Source: an uncultured Bacilli bacterium (GTDB lineage Bacteria > Bacillota_I > Bacilli_A > RF39 > UBA660). From it: 64,000 nt of DNA. The notes below the pieces were generated by a model. It saw only the letters and a program-made list of their open reading frames with translations, made no database searches and was not told where the DNA came from. Location: the NCBI GenBank assembly GCA_934149245.1, contig CAKPER010000004.1, forward strand, positions 6,902 through 70,901, read 5' to 3'. The translations under genes were made by a program, and so were the position numbers. Shown piece after piece: positions 9,054-16,022 of the stretch; position 1 is the first letter of the stretch, and every line of letters begins with the position of its first letter.

Positions 9054-9373
9054 GAATTAAACAAAATTTAATTTGCTTATAATTTTTATTATATACATTC
9101 TTAATATATAGTTTTAAAAAGTGTTTTATAAATAAAATATTAATTACCTACAAATGTATAAAAAACTTTTGTAAGAGTTTCAACGCATTGAAAATTTATA
9201 TTATAAAAAAGTTTTCCACAGTTTTAAACTTTTTAATTATACACATAGAAAAGTAGATAAATATAAATTAAGTGCTCAATAAAATCACTGTATATTTGAT
9301 TAGTAAATTTTACGTAAATCATGATTACTCACAACTTTCAACAAAGGATATTTTAATCCACATGGAGAAAAAG

Positions 9374-9391
9374 TTTTCCACATGTGGAAAT
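9374..9391. promoter_or_regulatory. Palindromic pair of DnaA boxes
   Basis: TTTTCCACA on the plus strand and ATTTCCACA on the minus strand abut with no gap, giving an 18-bp near-palindrome centred on CATG. It would place two DnaA molecules in opposite orientation. Confidence 0.65.
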
Positions 9392-9584
9392 TTTTTAGGT
9401 AATAATACCTGTTGAAAAATATCAAAATTCCTTATTTAACAAGAAAAATTGCTGTTCGCTTTTTTTATGTTTTTTATTTAGAAAAAAGTTTTCCACAGTT
9501 TTGCTTCTTGTTACTTAATAATGAAATTTAAACACTTTTATTTTTTTTATGATAAAATATCTTTAGATGTTGGGAGGTAAATTT

Positions 9585-10985
9585 ATGAAATTAGAAAATT
9601 TATGGAATGATTTTCTTTCAAGGATAAAGGAAAATATTTCTTCACTTTCTTATGAAACCTGGTTTAAAGATACAAAACTAGTTTCTTTAAATAAGGATAA
9701 TTTAGCTATTGTTGTTGTTCCGATGCCTTTTCATAAAAAACATCTAGTTGAAAATTATCTAAATATAATGGAAAAAACCATATATCTTATCACTAAAAAA
9801 CAATACAACTTCGAATTTTTATTAGAAGAAGAATGGACAGAAAGAACTGAAAATGAGACTTTCAACAATCTATCTAATAATAAAATCTTGGAAACTCCAG
9901 AAAGAAAAAACGCTAATATTATACATCAAAATATTGAAGATGCAAATTTAAACAAAGAATATGTTTTTGATACGTTTATTGTAGGTAATTCAAATAGATT
10001 TGCTTACACAGCCTCTATGGCCGTAGCTGAAAAACCTGGAAAAGCTTATAATCCACTATTTTTATACGGAAAAAGTGGGCTTGGAAAGACTCATTTAATG
10101 CATTCAATAGGTAATTATATAATTGAAAATTCAAATTTAAAGGTGTTGTACATATCTAGTGATAAATTTGTTAATGATTTTATTAATGCTGTTAGATATA
10201 ATGAAAAAGATAATTTTGATAAAATAGATGTTTTTAAAAATAAGTACAGAAATATTGATGTATTGATGATTGATGATATTCAATTTTTGGGTAATGCAAC
10301 AAAAGGACAGGAAGAATTTTTTCACACATTTAATGAATTGTATAATGAAAACAAACAAATAGTTATAGCATCTGATCGCTCAGTTGATGACTTAAAAATG
10401 TTAGAAAATAGATTACTTACTAGATTTAATTGGGGATTAACAGCAAATATTACGCCTCCAGATTTTGAATTAAGAGTTAATATAATAAAAAAGAAAATAT
10501 CTCATCAAGAATCTGCCAAAGATGTTCCAATTGAAGTAATAGAGTATATTGCTAATAATTTTGCATCTGATGTCAGGCAACTTGAAGGAGCAATTACAAG
10601 AGTTTTCGCTTATGCTTTAATGATGAATAAAGGCAAAATTGATTTAGATATTGCTATTGATGCGTTGAAAGATCAACTAACTGATAAGAGTGTTTATAAA
10701 AATGATGTACACAGAATTCAGACGGTAGTTTGCGATTATTTTAAAATTACCATAGAAGATATAAAAGGAAAAAAGCGCAGTCAGAATATCAACTATCCAA
10801 GACAAGTAGCTATTTATTTATGTAGAACATTAGCTCATGAATCATTTCCTAAAATTGGAACATATTTTGGTGGAAGAGACCATTCAACAATAATGAGCTC
10901 TTACCGAAAAATTGAAAAAGACTTAAAAGAAAATGAACAACTCAAAATAGTAATAAAAGAACTAAAAGAAATGTTATCCACATAA
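9585..10985 (+). CDS. dnaA: Chromosomal replication initiator protein DnaA
   Basis: The 466-residue product has the four-domain DnaA layout. An N-terminal DnaB-contact domain (LENLWNDFLSRIKENISSLSYETW) comes first, then a variable linker, then an AAA+ domain with Walker A (GKSGLGKTH, ~162-170) and Walker B (VLMIDDIQFL, ~224-233). The C-terminal helix-turn-helix carries the DnaA signature GGRDHSTIM. It opens oriC and recruits the helicase. ATG 9585 is used because GGGAGG lies 7 bp upstream; the in-frame ATG at 9567 lacks a site. The last codons contain an exact DnaA box, and boxes flank both sides, so autoregulation is expected. Confidence 0.98.
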   Translation: MKLENLWNDFLSRIKENISSLSYETWFKDTKLVSLNKDNLAIVVVPMPFHKKHLVENYLNIMEKTIYLITKKQYNFEFLLEEEWTERTENETFNNLSNNKILETPERKNANIIHQNIEDANLNKEYVFDTFIVGNSNRFAYTASMAVAEKPGKAYNPLFLYGKSGLGKTHLMHSIGNYIIENSNLKVLYISSDKFVNDFINAVRYNEKDNFDKIDVFKNKYRNIDVLMIDDIQFLGNATKGQEEFFHTFNELYNENKQIVIASDRSVDDLKMLENRLLTRFNWGLTANITPPDFELRVNIIKKKISHQESAKDVPIEVIEYIANNFASDVRQLEGAITRVFAYALMMNKGKIDLDIAIDALKDQLTDKSVYKNDVHRIQTVVCDYFKITIEDIKGKKRSQNINYPRQVAIYLCRTLAHESFPKIGTYFGGRDHSTIMSSYRKIEKDLKENEQLKIVIKELKEMLST

Positions 10986-11113
10986 TAAAGTTGATAATTT
11001 AAAAAGTTTCCCACATAGCTGTGGAAAAAATATTTTAATGAAAGCTTATAAAATAAGAGTTTTTTTATGTTTTCCACAGAATCCACATCATAATAAATAA
11101 TAATATAATAAAA
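10974..11113. other. oriC right part: DnaA boxes and probable unwinding element
   Basis: An exact TTATCCACA (10974-10982) overlaps the dnaA stop. TTTTCCACA follows on the minus strand (11020-11028) and on the plus strand (11070-11078), then a degenerate GAATCCACA (11079-11087). Immediately after comes a pure-AT stretch with trinucleotide rhythm (TAATAAATAATAATATAATAAA, 11091-11112), which resembles the DnaA-trio unwinding element that follows the last boxes in B. subtilis. Unwinding at this place is inferred, not shown. Confidence 0.75.
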
Positions 11114-11130
11114 AGAAAGAAGGAATAAAA

Positions 11131-12246
11131 ATGAAATTTATTATTAAACAAGATATTTTATTAGAAAATTTAAACCATGTAGCTAGAGCTATATCACCAA
11201 GGAATTTAATCCCTATTTTAACAGGAATTAAATTTGAATTAACAGAAGAAGGATTGTATTTATCTGCTAGTGATACAGATATCTCTATAAGATGTTTAAT
11301 TCCTAGTGATAAAATAATTGAAGTTTCAACTTTAGGAAGTATCGTTATTGGTGGAAAGTATATTGTAGAAATTATAAAGAAGCTTCCTAATATGGATATA
11401 ACTATTGAAGTTATTGATGGGTATAAAATGATGATTAGTACAAGTAATACTGAATTTAATCTTAATGGAATTAATCCAAATGAATTTCCAAATCTAGATT
11501 TAGAGGAAGGAAAAAATCCTATTGTTATTAAAACTAATACAATTAAAAAAATTATTTCTCAAACTTTTTTTGCTACATCTCAAAATGAATCAAGACCACT
11601 TTTGACTGGAATTAATTTTAGAATTGATAATAACGTGATGGAGATTATAGCAACAGATTCTTATCGTTTAGCAAAAAAAACAATTACATTAGATGAGAAT
11701 ATAGAAAATAAAATTAATATTGTTATTCCAGGTAAAAATTTACTTGAACTATCTAAGATTTTAGATGATGATAACGAGAACTTAGAAATGCATGTTTTTG
11801 AAAATAAAATTCTATTTAAATATCAAAATATTTTATTTTTATCTAGATTATTAAGCGGTACATATCCAGCAACGTCGAACATTATTCCTAATAATTTTAG
11901 TGTAAGTGTGGAATGTAGTTGTAATGGACTTTTTGAAATGATTGATCGTGCTTCATTATTAACTTCTGATAGAGATAAGAATACTATAAAACTACAACTT
12001 GGTTCTAATTCTATGATTATTTCTTCTAATTCTCCTGAAATTGGAAAAGTAGAGGAAAAAATGCTTGTTGATAGTAGTGATGAAATTGCTATATCATTTA
12101 GTTCAAAATATATGTTAGATTCTATAAAAAGTTTTGAAACTGCTAACATTACTTTATTTATGAATGATGATAATAGTCCAATTATTATAAAATCAAATGA
12201 TGATGAATCTTTAACTCAATTAGTATTACCAATTAAAACTTATTAA
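11131..12246 (+). CDS. dnaN: DNA polymerase III sliding clamp (beta subunit)
   Basis: The 371-residue protein is typical for beta clamps: three repeated clamp folds, N-terminus MKFIIKQDILLENLNHVARAI, the central motif ESRPLLTGINF opening domain 2, and the C-terminal LVLPIKTY. The dimeric ring tethers polymerase III to DNA. It follows dnaA at 145 bp with AGAAGGAA before its ATG. It is the usual second gene of the dnaA operon; the oriC right arm occupies the gap. Confidence 0.97.
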   Translation: MKFIIKQDILLENLNHVARAISPRNLIPILTGIKFELTEEGLYLSASDTDISIRCLIPSDKIIEVSTLGSIVIGGKYIVEIIKKLPNMDITIEVIDGYKMMISTSNTEFNLNGINPNEFPNLDLEEGKNPIVIKTNTIKKIISQTFFATSQNESRPLLTGINFRIDNNVMEIIATDSYRLAKKTITLDENIENKINIVIPGKNLLELSKILDDDNENLEMHVFENKILFKYQNILFLSRLLSGTYPATSNIIPNNFSVSVECSCNGLFEMIDRASLLTSDRDKNTIKLQLGSNSMIISSNSPEIGKVEEKMLVDSSDEIAISFSSKYMLDSIKSFETANITLFMNDDNSPIIIKSNDDESLTQLVLPIKTY

Positions 12247-12255
12247 AAATTTATT

Positions 12256-12285
12256 TTTCGACACATTTCGACAAAATTTGACACT
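12256..12285 (+). repeat. Three direct repeats in exact 10-bp phase over the comK promoter
   Basis: TTTCGACACA (12256-12265), TTTCGACAAA (12266-12275) and ATTTGACACT (12276-12285) are head-to-tail copies with a common TTYGACA core every 10 bp, one helical turn. The third copy supplies the -35 TTGACA. This looks like a regulator-binding array on one face of DNA; the regulator is unknown. Confidence 0.6.
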
Positions 12286-12305
12286 ATTTTATGTTTTAAT
12301 ATCTT
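12278..12305 (+). promoter_or_regulatory. Probable promoter of the comK-like gene
   Basis: TTGACA (12278-12283), 16-bp spacer, TATCTT (12300-12305). Expected start is near 12312, and the short leader holds a TGCAAC/GTTGTGCA imperfect hairpin just before the strong site AAGGGGGGAT. Confidence 0.5.
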
Positions 12306-12343
12306 TAGTGCAACTTTTATAGTTGTGCAAAAGGGGGGATAAT

Positions 12344-12814
12344 ATGTTGAAAAACTATATAATTAATGATGAAACTTTATTACTAATTCCATATTTTTAT
12401 AATGGTGCTAATATTACAAAAGTTTATGAATTTGATGAAGAGTTATTAGTTGAAAAACTACCTTATGAAATTATAAAAGAGAGTTGCTTATTTTTTGGTA
12501 GTTCCTTCGAGGGCAGAAGAGATGGAACTATGGCTTTAATTAATTGCAAGATGAAGGTGCCTGTTATAATAGAGGAGTCTAGGAAAATACTATTTTTTCC
12601 AACATGTTCAATTGAAAATTCAAATAACATGTGGATTTCATATAATAACATGATAAATTTTAATAAGGTTGATTCAAAAGAAACTGTTATTAATTTTAAG
12701 AAAAATAAATCAATAATGGTTAATGTCAAATATAATTTAATTGATAATCAATTTGTTAGATGCATAAAGCTAGATTCAGTTATTTCAAATAGGTTTGATA
12801 AGCATTTATATTAA
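12344..12814 (+). CDS. comK: ComK-family competence transcription factor
   Basis: The 156-residue product matches the ComK family by eye. The block SCLFFGSSFEGRRDGT corresponds to SCRFFGSSYAGRKAGT of B. subtilis ComK, and the later LFFPTCS and MWISY correspond to LFPTLS and WISH. ComK activates DNA-uptake genes by binding AT-rich boxes. The protein is shorter than B. subtilis ComK (about 190) and lacks most of the C-terminal extension, which in Bacillus contributes to activation and multimer formation. ATG 12344 has AAGGGGGGAT just upstream; the in-frame TTG at 12323 is rejected. It stands alone between its own promoter and terminator, in the place usually held by the S4-domain gene yaaA. Confidence 0.8.
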   Translation: MLKNYIINDETLLLIPYFYNGANITKVYEFDEELLVEKLPYEIIKESCLFFGSSFEGRRDGTMALINCKMKVPVIIEESRKILFFPTCSIENSNNMWISYNNMINFNKVDSKETVINFKKNKSIMVNVKYNLIDNQFVRCIKLDSVISNRFDKHLY

Positions 12815-12820
12815 TGACAT

Positions 12821-12847
12821 AAAAGGTCCTTTGAAAGGGCTTTTTTT
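12821..12847 (+). terminator. Terminator after comK
   Basis: AAAAGGTCCTTT pairs imperfectly with GAAAGGGCTTTT and is followed by a T-run. It starts a few bases after the comK stop, making comK monocistronic. Confidence 0.7.
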
Positions 12848-12880
12848 GTTATAAAATAACAACTTTTTCTGGATAAATTA

Positions 12881-12909
12881 TTTAAAAAATCTTTTATTTA
12901 TGGTATAAT
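12881..12909 (+). promoter_or_regulatory. Promoter for recF-gyrB-gyrA
   Basis: TTTAAA (12881-12886), 17-bp spacer, and an extended -10 TGGTATAAT (12901-12909). Located after the comK terminator and about 55 bp before recF. Confidence 0.7.
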
Positions 12910-12962
12910 TTAGTTAATTAAACATTAGTAGGAATTGGTGATTAAATTGGAAAATATTTACT

Positions 12963-14090
12963 ATGAAAATTAGAACATTAAAATTAAAAAATTTCCGAAA
13001 TTATTCTGAATTAAGTATAGATTTAAATGGTAAATTGAATATTTTTATTGGGGATAATGCTCAGGGGAAAACCAATATTTTAGAGTCTATAACTGTTTTA
13101 GCATTGACCAAATCTGGTTTCAATGTAAAAGATAGTAATTTAATAAAGTTCGGGGAAAACTTTGCCAATATTTCTGCTGATGTTGATTATGAAAACACTA
13201 TTAAAAATTATTTTATAGGTTTTGATGAAAAAAGTAAAAAGGTAAAGATCAATAATAATATTGTTGATAATTATTCTGATTATATTTCAAGAATTCGTTT
13301 AGTTTTATTTAGTTCTTTTGATATTAATTTATTTAGCACTTCTCCTTCAAATAGAAGAAGGACGTTAAATGTTAGTATTAGTCAATTATATAAAAACTAT
13401 TTAAAAAAAATGCAGAAATTTAATTTTTTGTTGAAAAAGAGAAATCATTTTTTAAAAGAAGTTGTAATTAAGGGAATGGATGAAGCAAGAAAATTGTATT
13501 TTGAAATACTTAATAAAGAATTTTCTATGGTTGCTGTTGATATTGTTTTTTTTAGAAAAGATTATATTGATTCTATTAACAATATAATTTCAAAAGTTTA
13601 TGAAGAAATAACAGGAGATATGGGATTGTATTTAAAGTATAGTACTAATATACAAATAGATGATATTTCTTCTTTAAATAGTGATTATTTTGTTAAATTA
13701 CTATCTCAAAATTATAATAAAGATATTTTTTATAAAATGACTCTCTTAGGACCACATAGGGATGACTATTCTTTTATTTTAAAGGATAGTGATTTGTCTG
13801 TTTATGGTTCGCAAGGTCAAAAAAGGGCTGCAGTATTATCATTGCGCTTATCTGAGGCTATTTTAATAAAAAGTGTAACTGGGGATTATCCCATTTTATT
13901 GTTGGATGATATATTTAGTGAACTTGATATAAAAAAACGTAATAGTCTTATAAAGTATGTTAGTGATGATATGCAAACAATTATAACTACAACGGATTTA
14001 AAAATGATTGATAAATCTTTAATTCAAAAGGCTAAGATTTTTGAAATAGTGAATGGTGTTGTGAAAAATGTAAACAAGAAAGAAGGATAA
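12963..14090 (+). CDS. recF: DNA replication and repair protein RecF
   Basis: The 375-residue protein is an SMC-like ATPase. It has Walker A (GDNAQGKTNILES, ~29-41), the signature motif around YGSQGQKRAA (~280-289) and a Walker B/D-loop LLLDDIFSELD (~312-322). RecF loads RecA at gaps with RecO and RecR; recR is in this window too. No good Shine-Dalgarno lies directly before the ATG. The nearest GGTGAT serves a mini-frame (12947-12973) that overlaps the start, so translation may be coupled to it. The gene abuts gyrB. Confidence 0.96.
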   Translation: MKIRTLKLKNFRNYSELSIDLNGKLNIFIGDNAQGKTNILESITVLALTKSGFNVKDSNLIKFGENFANISADVDYENTIKNYFIGFDEKSKKVKINNNIVDNYSDYISRIRLVLFSSFDINLFSTSPSNRRRTLNVSISQLYKNYLKKMQKFNFLLKKRNHFLKEVVIKGMDEARKLYFEILNKEFSMVAVDIVFFRKDYIDSINNIISKVYEEITGDMGLYLKYSTNIQIDDISSLNSDYFVKLLSQNYNKDIFYKMTLLGPHRDDYSFILKDSDLSVYGSQGQKRAAVLSLRLSEAILIKSVTGDYPILLLDDIFSELDIKKRNSLIKYVSDDMQTIITTTDLKMIDKSLIQKAKIFEIVNGVVKNVNKKEG

Positions 14091-14092
14091 GA

Positions 14093-16006
14093 ATGAATAA
14101 TGAACATTATGATGCTTCTGATATACAGGTTTTAGAAGGATTAGAAGCAGTTAGAAAAAGACCTGGTATGTATATAGGATCTACTAGTTCTAGAGGATTA
14201 CATCACTTAGTGTGGGAAATTGTTGATAATGCTATTGATGAAGCATTAGCTGGCTATTGTGATGATATAGAGGTAATTATTAATAAAGATGGTTCCATTA
14301 CCGTAAAAGATGATGGTAGAGGAATTCCTGTCGAAGTTCATCCCAAAACAGGACTTTCTACTGTTGAGACTGTGTATACAGTTTTACATGCAGGAGGTAA
14401 ATTTGGTGGTGGAGGCTATAAAGTTAGTGGTGGATTACATGGAGTAGGAGCTTCTGTAGTTAATGCATTGAGTAAATGGGTCGAAGTTACAGTATATAAA
14501 CATGGTAATGTTTATAATATTAAATTTGCTAATGGTGGAAAAACTGTTCAGCCACTTACAGTAGTCGGTGAATGTAGTGAAGATAGAACTGGAACTACAG
14601 TATCTTTTATGCCTGATGATACTATTTTTACTGATACAACAGTGTTTGATTATGATGTCTTAAAAACAAGAGCTAGAGAACTTGCCTTTTTGAATAAAGG
14701 GCTAAGAATTATTTTAATAGATGACCGTACTGATAAAACTGATACTTTTGTATATGATGGTGGAATAAAAGAATTTGTTAAATATGTTAATAAGGATAAG
14801 AAACCTATTCATGATGATATTGTTTATGTTGAAGGAGTGGAGAATGACATATCTTTAGAGGTAGCTTTACAATATAATGATAGTTATAGTTCTACCATTT
14901 ATTCTTTTGTTAATAATATTATTACTCCAGAAGGAGGAACGCATGAAGATGGTGTGAAGATGGCTCTTACTAGAATTATAAATAATTATGCTAGAAATAA
15001 TAAGATTTTAAAGGATAATGATGATTCACTTTCTGGAGATGATGTTCGTGAAGGAATAACTATGATTGTATCAGCAAAGGTACCTGAGCCTCAATTCGAA
15101 GGACAAACAAAGACTAAGTTGGGTAATAGTATCGTTAGAAAAGTAGCAAATAGTATTTTTGGCAAAGAATTTGAGCGTTTTTTGTTAGAGCATCCTAATG
15201 ATTCTAGAATTATTATTGAAAAGGCAATGACAGCAGCTAGAGCTAGAGTTGCTGCTAAAAGAGCTAGAGAACTTACTCGTAGAAAAGGTGGTCTTGAAGT
15301 TAGTAATTTTTGGGGAAAATTGACAGATTGTTCTTCTAAGGATGCAACTATTTCAGAAATGTTTATTGTTGAAGGAGATTCAGCAGCTGGTTCTGCTGTT
15401 AGTGGTAGAAATCCTATAACGCAGGCTATTTTACCTATTAGAGGTAAAATATTGAATGTTGAAAAAGCTAGATTGGATAAGGTTTTAGCTAATGAAGAGA
15501 TAAGGACTATGATAACTGCATTAGGAACTGGTATAGGAGAAGAATTTGATATTAATAAGTTACGTTATTATAAAATTATTATAATGACTGATGCTGATGT
15601 TGATGGAGAACATATTAGAACATTGCTTTTGACGCTTTTTTATAGGTATTTTAGACCTCTTTTGGAGGGCGGGCATATATATGCTGCTCAACCACCTCTT
15701 TACTCTGTAAAGCACGGAAAAACGATTAAATATGTATTAGATGATAATGAATTGAATGAATACTTGAGTTCTTTACCTGAGAATACGAAAGTTGAACAAG
15801 GAAGAATGAAAGGTCTTGGAGAAATGAATCCTGAAGAGTTGAGAGAGACTACTATGGGAATAGAAAATAGAATATTAAAGCAAATTACTATGGATGATGC
15901 AGTAGCTGCTGATGAAATTTTTCAATTATTAATGGGTGAAGAGGTAGCACCACGAAGAAAATTTATTGAAGATAATGCTTTAAATGTAGAAAATTTAGAT
16001 GTATAA
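14093..16006 (+). CDS. gyrB: DNA gyrase subunit B
   Basis: The 637-residue protein is a full type IIA topoisomerase ATPase subunit. It has the GHKL site (EIVDNAIDEALAGYC and the DDGRGIPV loop, then GGLHGVGASVVNALS), the TOPRIM motif EGDSAAGSA and the metal-binding DADVDGEHI, and it ends in the GyrB tail with KGLGEMNPEEL. With GyrA it introduces negative supercoils using ATP. It begins three bases after recF and is followed at 16 bp by gyrA, forming the standard operon. Confidence 0.98.
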   Translation: MNNEHYDASDIQVLEGLEAVRKRPGMYIGSTSSRGLHHLVWEIVDNAIDEALAGYCDDIEVIINKDGSITVKDDGRGIPVEVHPKTGLSTVETVYTVLHAGGKFGGGGYKVSGGLHGVGASVVNALSKWVEVTVYKHGNVYNIKFANGGKTVQPLTVVGECSEDRTGTTVSFMPDDTIFTDTTVFDYDVLKTRARELAFLNKGLRIILIDDRTDKTDTFVYDGGIKEFVKYVNKDKKPIHDDIVYVEGVENDISLEVALQYNDSYSSTIYSFVNNIITPEGGTHEDGVKMALTRIINNYARNNKILKDNDDSLSGDDVREGITMIVSAKVPEPQFEGQTKTKLGNSIVRKVANSIFGKEFERFLLEHPNDSRIIIEKAMTAARARVAAKRARELTRRKGGLEVSNFWGKLTDCSSKDATISEMFIVEGDSAAGSAVSGRNPITQAILPIRGKILNVEKARLDKVLANEEIRTMITALGTGIGEEFDINKLRYYKIIIMTDADVDGEHIRTLLLTLFYRYFRPLLEGGHIYAAQPPLYSVKHGKTIKYVLDDNELNEYLSSLPENTKVEQGRMKGLGEMNPEELRETTMGIENRILKQITMDDAVAADEIFQLLMGEEVAPRRKFIEDNALNVENLDV

Positions 16007-16022
16007 TGGGAGGTAATATGTT

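Larger units (their letters stand above)
8914..9584. other. Origin region upstream of dnaA (oriC left part)
   Basis: This 670-bp stretch has no credible gene. It holds DnaA-box matches: TTTTCCACA at 9212-9220, exact TTATACACA at 9237-9245, TTTTCCACA at 9374-9382 with a facing ATTTCCACA on the minus strand at 9383-9391, TTTTCCACA at 9489-9497, and a degenerate TAATCCACA at 9354-9362. The cluster next to dnaA, with genes diverging away on both sides, marks it as the upstream arm of a bipartite oriC like that of Bacillus. The dnaA promoter probably lies at its right end, with an extended -10 TGATAAAAT at 9550-9558; no good -35 is visible. Confidence 0.85.

Noticed and set aside
10901..11086. A 61-codon minus-strand frame
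   Set aside because: Runs through the dnaA end and the oriC boxes; AT-rich noise.
11823..12149. A 108-codon minus-strand frame
   Set aside because: Antisense shadow of dnaN.
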